From CAIJXB01 sp964439595 (lineage in GTDB: Bacteria; Chlamydiota; Chlamydiia; Chlamydiales; Rhabdochlamydiaceae), in the NCBI GenBank assembly GCA_964439595.1, contig CAYTOK010000008.1, positions 1 through 64,000 on the forward strand: 64,000 bases of DNA. The letters run 5' to 3'. Shown one piece after another: positions 15,685 to 23,967 of this stretch; the stretch's first letter is position 1; each line of letters starts with the position of its first letter. The notes under the pieces are model-generated. The model ran no database searches. It was not told the DNA's origin and worked only from the letters and a program-made list of their open reading frames with translations. Made by a program: the position numbers and the translations under genes.

Positions 15685-16917
15685 ATGGAAACAGCTCTAT
15701 TTTTATTACAGCTGGCACTTGTTTTATTGTCAGCTAAGGTATTCGGTGAAATTGCTTCGTATTTTCGCATCTCTCCTGTTTTAGGGGAGCTTATCGCAGG
15801 TGTTGTTATTGGCCCAAGTCTTTTAGGTTGGATTTCCATGACCCCTATGATGGAAGTATTGTCAGAAATAGCGATTTTATTACTTCTTTTTGAAGTGGGG
15901 ATACAAACAGATATAGGGCGTCTTTTTTCTTCTGGGGGAAAAGCTTTTTTTGTTGCTATCGGGGGTATTGTCATGCCCTTTATTTTTGGCTTTTGTACCA
16001 GCTATCTGCTTTTCTCTTTTTCTTTATTAACGAGTTTGTTTATCGGTAGTACCCTCACTGCAACAAGCATTGGCATTACACTAAGGGTTCTTCGAGATAT
16101 GAAAAAGCAACATACGAAAGAAGCTCAAGTAGTTCTTGGAGCTGCTATTTTTGATGACATCATAGGGATTATTTTGCTTTCTATTTTGTATGAATTTGCT
16201 TTTAGCAAAGAGGTAGATCTATTTGGCGCTGGGAAAGTACTTGCTTTAATTAGCGTGTTTTCGTTGGCCGCCCCTTTCTGTGTTAAAGCCATCGCCCACT
16301 TTTTACAAAAGTGGCAGAAAGCCAAATTAGTCCCGGGGTTTATCCCCTCGGTGATAACAGCACTTATTTTACTATTTGGATTTTTAGCCCATGTTTTAGG
16401 TGCTCCTTTGCTCTTAGGAGGATTTGTAGTAGGGATAGCTCTTTCTGAGAAGTTTTCTCTGCTTTCTTTTCTTCCTAAAAACAAAGAATTCACCCATAAG
16501 GTAGAAGCGGAGATGGCTCCTCTTGTGCATATGTTTACCCCCATTTTTTTTGTGGGCATTGGTCTTTCTTTAGATTTAAGCAGTGTGAATTTTTCTTCCT
16601 CGGCTATTTGGCTATTAACAGGAGCACTCACAGTGGGCGCATTTATAGGAAAACTGCTTTCCGGTTTTTGCCTTTTTAAAGAAAGCTTTAGTAGAAAGTG
16701 GATTGTAGGGCTTTCTATGATGCCAAGAGGAGAAGTGGGCTTTATTTTTGCAAGCGTGGGCCTTAGCGCCGGTGTTTTTCCTTCTGAAGTTTATACGGCG
16801 TTAGTACTTGTAATTATGATTACCACGCTGCTATCCCCACCGGTTTTACGGTTTTTTTATAGCCGCTTTGAGGAAAGTAGTGGAAAGAAAATGGTTGATT
16901 ATTTTTTGAGAAAATGA
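15685..16917 (+). CDS. CPA2-type monovalent cation/proton antiporter (KefB/NapA-like)
   Basis: 410 aa from ATG 15685, chosen because GGAGGA (15675-15680) sits 4 nt ahead; an in-frame TTG at 15673 overlaps that site. About 12 hydrophobic segments fill the chain. Family signatures are LGELIAGVVIGPSLLG near the N-terminus and FDDIIGI in the centre, the latter carrying the two acidic residues needed for ion exchange. There is no C-terminal TrkA-N/RCK domain, unlike KefB/KefC. It swaps K+ or Na+ for H+ across the inner membrane. Its stop lies 1 nt before the AcrA-like start, so it appears to lead the efflux operon. Confidence 0.88.
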   Translation: METALFLLQLALVLLSAKVFGEIASYFRISPVLGELIAGVVIGPSLLGWISMTPMMEVLSEIAILLLLFEVGIQTDIGRLFSSGGKAFFVAIGGIVMPFIFGFCTSYLLFSFSLLTSLFIGSTLTATSIGITLRVLRDMKKQHTKEAQVVLGAAIFDDIIGIILLSILYEFAFSKEVDLFGAGKVLALISVFSLAAPFCVKAIAHFLQKWQKAKLVPGFIPSVITALILLFGFLAHVLGAPLLLGGFVVGIALSEKFSLLSFLPKNKEFTHKVEAEMAPLVHMFTPIFFVGIGLSLDLSSVNFSSSAIWLLTGALTVGAFIGKLLSGFCLFKESFSRKWIVGLSMMPRGEVGFIFASVGLSAGVFPSEVYTALVLVIMITTLLSPPVLRFFYSRFEESSGKKMVDYFLRK

Positions 16918-16918
16918 C

Positions 16919-18085
16919 ATGAGAAAGAGTATGATAAAAAACACACCTAAGATAGCCTCTATTTTACTAGTTTTAGTTAGCTGCATTTTTTCTGGATGCA
17001 AATCTTCAGATGGCCCAGCTAAGATAAGACCGCCGATACCGGTTACTGCATTTCAAGTGGAGCCACAAACAATTCCTGCCCCTTTTGAGTTTGTGGGGGT
17101 CGCTAAAAGTTCCCACCCTGTAGAAATTAGAGCTAGGGTAGAGGGGTATTTATGGAGTATTGATTATGTCGAAGGATCTGCTGTAAAAAAGGGAGACCTT
17201 CTTTTTGTTTTAGACCCACTTCCTTTTGAAGCAGCTGTCTCTGAGGCTAAAGCCTCTTTAGCAGGACACTCAGCCATCTTATGGCGGGCGCAAAAATCTT
17301 TAGATCGCCTAACACCCCTTTTTGCTAAAAATGCGGCAAGCCAAAAGGATCTTGACGATGCAACAGCTGATGTATTAACTGCAAAAGCAAGTGTTCTTGC
17401 AGCAGAAGCAACTCTTGTAGAGGCGGAGCTTAATTTAAGCTATACAAGGGTAACTTCACCTATTGATGGGCTTTCTGGAAGAGCAGCTTTTAGAGAAGGT
17501 ACTTTAATTTCTCCGAATGTCAATGGACTTCTTACTTTAGTTTCAGTTATTGATCCTATTTGGGTTCTTTTTAGCGTCTCGGATAATGAAATGCTTCAAG
17601 GGCAAGGAGAAAAGGCTAAAAATCAGCTAATCCTTCCCCCTCAGCAAGAGTTCACTGTCACTTTAGAGCTTTCTGACGGAACTATGTTCCCTTATCCTGG
17701 AAAAGTGAACTTTACGTCTCCTACCCTTAATCCTGATACGGGAGCTCTTGTTGTGAGATCTACATTTCCTAACCCTCAAGGGATGGTACTTCCAGGACAA
17801 TTTGTAAGAGCACATGTATCTGGTGCTGTGAGACCTAATGCGATTTTTGTTCCCCAACAGGCAGTGTTTCAAGGGCAAAGTGGGATGTATGTTTTTACGA
17901 TCAAAGAAAATAACACAGTTTCTATGCAGCCAGTAGAGGCAGGAGAGTGGTACGGAGACTACTGGATCATTAAGCAAGGGTTAAATCCAGGGGATGTTGT
18001 AGTGGTTGAAGGAATAAATAAAGTAGTGGATGGATCGACTGTTATTATTACTTCTAAACAAAGTCCTAAAAAGGCTGCTTTATGA
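16919..18085 (+). CDS. RND efflux periplasmic adaptor (AcrA/MexA family lipoprotein)
   Basis: 388 aa. The N-terminus is a lipoprotein signal ending at Cys27 (FSGC). A biotinyl-lipoyl-like half motif follows (VEIRARVEGYLWSIDYVEGSAVKKGDLLFVLDP), then an alpha-hairpin (about 95-155, AKASLAGHSAILWRAQKSL...), the second lipoyl half (LSYTRVTSPIDGLSG) and beta-barrel and membrane-proximal domains. It bridges the inner-membrane pump and the outer-membrane channel. The gene lies between the antiporter and the pump; its end overlaps the pump start (ATGA). Confidence 0.95.
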   Translation: MRKSMIKNTPKIASILLVLVSCIFSGCKSSDGPAKIRPPIPVTAFQVEPQTIPAPFEFVGVAKSSHPVEIRARVEGYLWSIDYVEGSAVKKGDLLFVLDPLPFEAAVSEAKASLAGHSAILWRAQKSLDRLTPLFAKNAASQKDLDDATADVLTAKASVLAAEATLVEAELNLSYTRVTSPIDGLSGRAAFREGTLISPNVNGLLTLVSVIDPIWVLFSVSDNEMLQGQGEKAKNQLILPPQQEFTVTLELSDGTMFPYPGKVNFTSPTLNPDTGALVVRSTFPNPQGMVLPGQFVRAHVSGAVRPNAIFVPQQAVFQGQSGMYVFTIKENNTVSMQPVEAGEWYGDYWIIKQGLNPGDVVVVEGINKVVDGSTVIITSKQSPKKAAL

Positions 18086-21000
18086 TTTCTCGGTTTTTTT
18101 TAGGACGTCCTATTTTTGCGATGGTAACATCTATTCTTATTGTATTGATAGGACTTGTTGCTCTTGTAAATCTTCCTATAGAACAGTACCCAAATATTAC
18201 ACCACCTCAAATACAGGTTTCTACAAGTTATCCAGGAGCCAGCGCAGAGATCCTATCAGATTCTGTAGCAGCCCCCTTAGAAAATCAGATTAACGGTGTG
18301 GAGGATATGATTTACATGTACTCGCAAAATGCGGCTACAGGAAATCTATCCATGAGCGTCTATTTTACCATTGGAGCTGATCCTGATACAGCACTCAATA
18401 ATGTGCAAGATAGGGTGGATCTTGCCTTAGCACAGCTCCCTGAGGCAGTACAAAAACAGGGTATCATTGTAAAAAAAGAGACCCCGACTATTCTTCTTCT
18501 TATAGCCGTGGAATCTGATGGGCGTTATGATGAGATCTATACTAACAACTATGCAACTATTCACATTGCAGATGAGATTTTAAGACTTCCTGGTGTTAGT
18601 GATGCAAAACTCATCAATGCCCGTAATTACTCAATGAGAGTATGGCTTAGACCGGATAAGATGGCACAATTAAAGCTTGGGACAAGTGATGTAATTGACG
18701 CTATAAAAGAACAAAATGCAGATTATCCACTTGGAGAGTTAGGCGAGCCTCCCACAAGCCTTCCTGTGAAAATAACACTACCTATGACGAGCCTAGGCAG
18801 ACTTGCTACCCCGCAGCAGTTCGATGAAATTATTTTAAGAGCCACATCAGATGGCTCTACAGTGAAAATAAAAGATATTGGATATACCGAGCTCGGCGCT
18901 CAAGATTACACCGTTAATGGAGCTCTTGATGGAAAGACGGCATCCCTTATTGCCATATATCAAGAATATGGAGCAAATGCCCTAAGTGTGGCAGACTCTG
19001 TAAGAGCTAAACTGAAGCAGTTAGAGCAAAGATTTCCGCCAGGCATATCCTATGCTGTCCCCTATGACACTACTAAATTTATTAATATTTCCATTAAAGA
19101 AGTGGAAAAGACCTTATATGAAGCAGCCTTCTTAGTGGCTCTTATTGTCTTTGTGTTTTTACAAAGTCTTAGAGCAACAATTGTTCCTGTTATAGCTATG
19201 ATTGTGTCTATCGTTGGAACATTTGCTGGCATGTACCTTCTAGGTTTTTCTTTAAATACTTTAACATTATTTGGGCTTGTTCTTTCTATTGGAATTGTAG
19301 TAGATGACGCCATTGTTGTTGTCGAAAACGTAGAAAGAAATATGAGGGAAAAGGGTCTTGCAGCTAAGGAGGCGGCTATAGAGGCAATGAAAGAGGTCTC
19401 GAGCCCGATTATTGCTATTGTTTGCGTCCTTTGCGCTGTGTTTATTCCTGTTGCTTTTTTAGGCGGAATTGCAGGGGGCCTTTATAAGCAGTTTGCCATT
19501 ACTATTTCCATCTCTGTGGTGATTTCTGGTTTTGTTGCCTTGACACTAAGCCCTGTACTTGCTGCCTTTTTACTCAAGAAACATGATTCATTACCTAAGG
19601 TAGCAGAAGTTTTTAATAGAGGACTTGCAAAAAGTACAGATTTTTATGCTACAGGAGCATCTTGGCTCCTCGATCATACTAAGATTGCTTTACTTGTTTT
19701 TGGAGGTATTTTAGCTTGTTTATTACTTCTTTTTAAAATCATTCCAACAAGCCTTGTCCCGCAAGAAGATCAGGGATATCTATTTGCCTTTGCAAACCTT
19801 CCGGAAGAAGCCAGCTTAGATCGCACGCAAGCAACAACGAATGCCATAGGGGACATTGCTTCTAAGAATCCTGCCGTAGAAAACTTTGTATCTATGACAG
19901 GTTTTAGCTTACTTGATAATTTGAATAGAACTCCTGTGGGAACGTATTTTGTGATTTTAAAAGATTGGAGTGAAAGAAAAACAAAAGCGCTAAGTGCTGA
20001 TGGAGTTATGCAAAGTCTAGGCAAGTCGTTTTACGCTGTTCCTGGAGCGCAAATTATGCCGTTTAATCCTCCGGCTATCCAGGGTCTTGGCACCGTAGGA
20101 GGCTTTGAGTTTTGGATTGTGAACGAGGGAGACTTGTCCTCTGAAAAACTACAAGAAGTAACACAGCAGTTTATAGAGAGCGCTAAAAAACGTAAAGAGC
20201 TTAGCTTCTTGACAACTTCGATTCAAGCGAATTGCATCCAGATTTTTGCTGATGTAGATCGCACAAAAGCTAGAGCTTTAGGAGTAGCAATAGGAGATGT
20301 ATATCAAACACTGCAAGGGTTACTTGGTTCTGTTTATGTAAATAACTTCAATAAGTATGGACATGTATTCCAGGTTTTAGTGCAGGCGGATCCGGCTTTT
20401 CGTTCCTCCTTAGAAGATATAGGAAATATCTATGTAAAATCAGATGTAGGCGCTATGGTGCCTTTAAAATCACTTGTGACATTTCATTATGATAAAGGGC
20501 CGAACCTTATCAGTCGTTTTAATGGGTTCCCCGCTGCAAAGATCAACGGATCAGCAGCCCCAGGATTTAGCTCAGGAGAAGCTCTTTTAGCTATGGAAGA
20601 AGTAGCAAATGAAGTTCTCCCTCTAGATTTAAACTATGCATGGGGAGGGCAAGCCTATCAAGAAATTGCGTCGGGAGGAAGCTCTACGCTTGCTTTAGCC
20701 GGAGCTCTTATCCTTGTTTTTTTAATTTTAGCGGCGCTTTATGAAAGATGGTCCCTTCCCATAGCTATTCTTCTTGCCGTACCTTTCGGTACGCTCGGAG
20801 CTCTTATTGCTGTATGGATAAGGGGGCTTGAAAATGATGTGTATTTTCAAATTGGCCTTGTTACCCTTATTGCTTTAGCGGCTAAAAATGCTATTTTAAT
20901 TGTGGAGTTTGCCGTAATTCGTCGTAAAGAGGGGATGTCGGTTCGAGCTGCTGCTTTAGAAGCTGCTAGGCAGCGCTTTAGAGCTATTCTTATGACGTCT

Positions 21001-21186
21001 TTAACCTTTATTTTCGGAGTTCTTCCCCTTGTCACGAGTACAGGAGCTGGAGCAGCTAGCCGACACTCCGTTGGCACAGGGGTTATGGGCGGGATGATCT
21101 TAGCTACGTTCTTTGGTATTTTCTTTGTCCCATTTTTTTATAAAATCTTGGATAGGAAAAAGGAGGAGAAATCATGCGACAAATAG
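18082..21186 (+). CDS. RND multidrug efflux pump, inner-membrane transporter (AcrB/MexB family)
   Basis: 1034 aa, the usual size. Motifs of the HAE1 family are intact: FLGRPIFAMV at the N-terminus, GIVVDDAIVVVENVERNM with the proton-relay aspartate pair near 407-408, the second Lys/Arg region LAAKNAILIVEFA, and the repeated 12-helix layout with two large periplasmic loops. It pumps drugs, bile-like compounds or lipids from periplasm or membrane outward using proton influx. It overlaps the AcrA-like gene by 4 bp and the TolC-like gene by 13 bp. Substrate unknown. Confidence 0.96.
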   Translation: MISRFFLGRPIFAMVTSILIVLIGLVALVNLPIEQYPNITPPQIQVSTSYPGASAEILSDSVAAPLENQINGVEDMIYMYSQNAATGNLSMSVYFTIGADPDTALNNVQDRVDLALAQLPEAVQKQGIIVKKETPTILLLIAVESDGRYDEIYTNNYATIHIADEILRLPGVSDAKLINARNYSMRVWLRPDKMAQLKLGTSDVIDAIKEQNADYPLGELGEPPTSLPVKITLPMTSLGRLATPQQFDEIILRATSDGSTVKIKDIGYTELGAQDYTVNGALDGKTASLIAIYQEYGANALSVADSVRAKLKQLEQRFPPGISYAVPYDTTKFINISIKEVEKTLYEAAFLVALIVFVFLQSLRATIVPVIAMIVSIVGTFAGMYLLGFSLNTLTLFGLVLSIGIVVDDAIVVVENVERNMREKGLAAKEAAIEAMKEVSSPIIAIVCVLCAVFIPVAFLGGIAGGLYKQFAITISISVVISGFVALTLSPVLAAFLLKKHDSLPKVAEVFNRGLAKSTDFYATGASWLLDHTKIALLVFGGILACLLLLFKIIPTSLVPQEDQGYLFAFANLPEEASLDRTQATTNAIGDIASKNPAVENFVSMTGFSLLDNLNRTPVGTYFVILKDWSERKTKALSADGVMQSLGKSFYAVPGAQIMPFNPPAIQGLGTVGGFEFWIVNEGDLSSEKLQEVTQQFIESAKKRKELSFLTTSIQANCIQIFADVDRTKARALGVAIGDVYQTLQGLLGSVYVNNFNKYGHVFQVLVQADPAFRSSLEDIGNIYVKSDVGAMVPLKSLVTFHYDKGPNLISRFNGFPAAKINGSAAPGFSSGEALLAMEEVANEVLPLDLNYAWGGQAYQEIASGGSSTLALAGALILVFLILAALYERWSLPIAILLAVPFGTLGALIAVWIRGLENDVYFQIGLVTLIALAAKNAILIVEFAVIRRKEGMSVRAAALEAARQRFRAILMTSLTFIFGVLPLVTSTGAGAASRHSVGTGVMGGMILATFFGIFFVPFFYKILDRKKEEKSCDK

Positions 21187-22601
21187 GGTCTTTTTTTCTT
21201 TTTTCTTTTTTTCTTTTTTCTTCTTGCAATTTCGCTCCTAAGTATTCTGGCACTAATATGCCCATACCGGAAACTTTTCGCCTTGATACAGAAGAAGGAG
21301 ACGCGATGGCAAATGCTTCTTGGTGGAAAAATCTGGGAGATGAGGTTCTAGACGAACTCATTCAAACAGCCCTAAGAAATAATAAAGATTTACAAGTTGC
21401 CATGTGGCGAGTATGTCAATATTTAGCACAGGCAGAAGTGGCAAGATCTAGTCTTTTTCCTCAGCTTTCGGGAGCTGGCGGAGCTCTAAAAGAAAAGGTC
21501 CCTGTAAATCAGAATTTTTTACCTCTTGGCCTTAGCCCTATTATTCCGGAGTATGCTCTTAATTTGTCTCTATCTTATGAACTTGACTTTTGGGGAAAGG
21601 TGCGTAATCAATCTTCTGCTGCCTATTTTGAGTACCTTGCCGAAGTGGAAAATCGTAGAACTATTGTTCTTACTTTAGTCGGTTCTACTGCGCAAAGCTA
21701 CATCCTTTTACGGCAGCTTGATTTGCAGTTAGAAATGGCTAGGAATATAGAATCCTCAAGGGGTGCTTCTCTTGAAATAGCTAAATACCGCTTTGAAGGA
21801 GGGGTTACTTCGGAAATAGAAGTAGAACAGGCCATGTCCGTATATCAAGAGGCTGTGGCTATGGTAAAAGAGCTGGAAAGGCAGGTTCCTGTGCAAGAAA
21901 ACCTCCTTAGCGTGCTTTTAGGGCAAAGCCCCGGCCCTATTCCTCGAGGAAAATCGTTGAAAGAGCTTATTTTACCGAAAGAAGTCCCTACAGGACTTCC
22001 CTCAGATTTACTAACTCGTAGGCCTGATATTTTACGGGCTGAAAATAATTTAAGATCTGCCTGTGCCAACGTTGGCGTAGCTAGGGCTGCATTTTTTCCT
22101 CAGTTTAGCTTTGCTTCTCTTTACGGGGTAGAAAGCTTGCAGCTAAAAACACTTTTAAAAAAACCTTCCGTTAATTGGATGATAGGGGGATCTCTTTTAC
22201 AAGAGATCTTTACAGGGGGGTCTTTAATGGGGCAATTGAAAATAGCGCAAGCACAAAAACAAGAGCTAATTTTTGAGTATGAAAACACTATTCTAAAGGC
22301 TTTTAAAGAAGTAGACGATTCCCTTATCGGGGTACAGAAGTCTAAGGAAATATTTGCGGCAGATACCCTGCAGCTGGAAGCTTTGCAAAATTACCTGCGC
22401 CTTGCTTGGTATCGCTACTATGAAGGACAAAATCAATATCTTACAGTCTTAGATGCAGAAAGAAAAGTATTTGATGCAGAACTTAATACAGCGGCAGCGC
22501 AGGCTAATCAATTTCTTTTCTTAGTAGATCTTTACAAAGCTTTAGGTGGCGGCTGGGTCTTGGAAGAAGATTCTCAGCTTATTCAAGAAAAAAAGTGGTA
22601 A
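21174..22601 (+). CDS. Outer-membrane efflux channel lipoprotein (TolC/OprM/NodT family)
   Basis: 475 aa. A lipoprotein signal ends at Cys18 (FSSC), as in OprM. The two tandem outer-membrane-efflux repeats are seen: EVLDELIQTALRNNKDLQVA with LNLSLSYELDFWGKVR, and DLLTRRPDILRAENNLRSA with SLLQEIFTGGSLMGQLKIAQAQ. It forms the trimeric exit duct of the pump encoded just upstream, with which it overlaps by 13 bp. AGGAG sits about 6 nt before the ATG. It is the last gene of the operon; the next gene converges from the other side. Confidence 0.95.
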   Translation: MRQIGSFFLFSFFLFSSCNFAPKYSGTNMPIPETFRLDTEEGDAMANASWWKNLGDEVLDELIQTALRNNKDLQVAMWRVCQYLAQAEVARSSLFPQLSGAGGALKEKVPVNQNFLPLGLSPIIPEYALNLSLSYELDFWGKVRNQSSAAYFEYLAEVENRRTIVLTLVGSTAQSYILLRQLDLQLEMARNIESSRGASLEIAKYRFEGGVTSEIEVEQAMSVYQEAVAMVKELERQVPVQENLLSVLLGQSPGPIPRGKSLKELILPKEVPTGLPSDLLTRRPDILRAENNLRSACANVGVARAAFFPQFSFASLYGVESLQLKTLLKKPSVNWMIGGSLLQEIFTGGSLMGQLKIAQAQKQELIFEYENTILKAFKEVDDSLIGVQKSKEIFAADTLQLEALQNYLRLAWYRYYEGQNQYLTVLDAERKVFDAELNTAAAQANQFLFLVDLYKALGGGWVLEEDSQLIQEKKW

Positions 22602-22677
22602 AAGATTTTTCTTTTGAAAGGGATCTTTACATTCGGTGGATTTGGTTTTGTTGAGTCGTTAGAATAGCTTTATTATG

Positions 22678-23547
22678 TTAAGAAAGAAAGGAGATAGTTT
22701 TTAGCCTTTCATGCAGCCGTGTATTTGTCATTTTCTGGGTTATTCTTTCTTGTAGATAGATTTCTTTTTGTTCTGGGCTCATAGTTTGGAATTCTTCTAT
22801 TTTTTTGTTTATGCGATGAATGACTAAATCTTTAAATGCTTGTTGATCTTCTTCAGATAGGGCATAACTATCGAGATTGAGGAGTAGATCTGAAAGGGGA
22901 TCTAGTTCTATTGGGATTTCTTGTGGACAGGGAATCCTTAATAATTCCCTTAAGCTCTCAATCAAATAGTCTAGATGTTCTATCGTTGTTAGTGGGATGG
23001 AGTCAAATCGGTCGTTAATTAACCCAATATATATAGAGACGCTTCTTTCTAGTTCTATTATTTTATTTTGGATGATTTCGGAGCAAATATCTTGAAAGTC
23101 TTCAAATTCAGGGTTTCTTACTAAGGAAGAAAGATCGGAAAAAGGTTTTTTTATAGAAAAATTACCTTTTAGGATGTTTTTGAAGCCTTGCGCGTTTTTA
23201 ACATTTTCAGAAAGTGATGTAGTGACTGGAACTGCAGTTAGTATAGAAGTGATTTCGCCTTTGAATATAAACAACTTAGAGATTTTGCTGACCACATTTG
23301 AGACAGTTGATAAGAAGACTTCTTCAGTATACTTTTCTTTCATATTATCAAATACTTTGCTAAATGTAGCTATTTGCACTTTTGTTAATGCTGAAGGCAC
23401 AGGCAGAGGGATCCCGCTGGCTAAATGGGAGAGAGCCTTTTCTATAGCTTTACGAGTCAGGGGGCCTATTGGGCGGGAGTCATCTAAAAGAGTCTGGTAA
23501 ATAAGGATTGCATCATTATTTACACGCGTTAAAGAAATAGTTGTCAT
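22678..23547 (-). CDS. Hypothetical protein, 289 aa
   Basis: No family recognised. The chain is mostly helical and charged, with one mildly hydrophobic stretch around 85-115 (ISKLFIFKGEITSILTAVPVTT). No signal peptide or clear membrane span. A good promoter (TTGAAA-18-TACAAT) sits directly ahead, so the gene is probably expressed on its own. The next gene upstream on the same strand is the short deletion derivative at 23681. A host-directed role is possible from the neighbourhood but nothing proves it. Confidence 0.7.
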   Translation of the reverse strand: MTTISLTRVNNDAILIYQTLLDDSRPIGPLTRKAIEKALSHLASGIPLPVPSALTKVQIATFSKVFDNMKEKYTEEVFLSTVSNVVSKISKLFIFKGEITSILTAVPVTTSLSENVKNAQGFKNILKGNFSIKKPFSDLSSLVRNPEFEDFQDICSEIIQNKIIELERSVSIYIGLINDRFDSIPLTTIEHLDYLIESLRELLRIPCPQEIPIELDPLSDLLLNLDSYALSEEDQQAFKDLVIHRINKKIEEFQTMSPEQKEIYLQERITQKMTNTRLHERLKTISFLS

Positions 23548-23578
23548 AAGTGATCTATCCTATTATCTATATGAAATG

Positions 23579-23608
23579 ATTGTAGCATGGGTTAGTAGTT
23601 ATTTTCAA
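23579..23608 (-). promoter_or_regulatory. Sigma70-type promoter for the 22678-23547 gene
   Basis: On the minus strand TTGAAA (23608-23603) and TACAAT (23584-23579) are separated by 18 bp. The expected start point leaves about 25 nt before the ATG at 23547. Confidence 0.6.
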
Positions 23609-23680
23609 TATTTTATTAATATAAAAAGCCTATTGGGATAGGTGTCTCATTTTTATTTTTGCTCAGAACATTCTAAATAA

Positions 23681-23878
23681 CTAAGGACCAGGTTGAAACC
23701 TCCACACAATTCCAATATAGGATTTCAAGAGAGGAGGTGATTCTGTGCTAGAGCCAATATAGAGCCCCTTATCGCGTTTTTGAGGTACCAACCAGGGGTC
23801 TTTGACTAAAATATCTAGTTGTTCGGTGAAAGTGGTCTGAACTTGACTGGTGGTATATATTTTTGTGGGGTTTGTCAC
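23681..23878 (-). CDS. 65-aa deletion derivative of the neighbouring 643-aa protein
   Basis: 65 aa. The first ~30 residues (YTTSQVQTTFTEQLDILVKDP) match the N-terminus of the 643-aa neighbour (YTPTQIQTIFTEELDSIVKDP). The last ~35 (GLYIGSSTESPP...YIGIVWRFQPGP) match its C-terminus (GIYIDEDTESPL...YMGAVWRFQPYS). About 575 internal residues are missing. The joined frame is open, starts with GTG 23878 and has GGGAGGA three bases ahead; the ~70 bp before it also match the region before the big gene. It is a tandem duplicate with an internal deletion that may still be translated. Calling it a remnant is equally defensible. Confidence 0.7.
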   Translation of the reverse strand: MTNPTKIYTTSQVQTTFTEQLDILVKDPWLVPQKRDKGLYIGSSTESPPLLKSYIGIVWRFQPGP

Positions 23879-23967
23879 AATTCCTCCCTTAAAATATTTT
23901 AATTTAAGTTAGTATGTTTTTTAATATTATTTATATTGTTGTTTTGTTTTAATAGTATCTTAAGTAA

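Noticed and set aside
22605..22635. Terminator between the TolC-like gene and the convergent 22678 gene
   Set aside because: AAAGAT/ATCTTT gives only a six-bp AT-rich stem around a long loop with no T-run.
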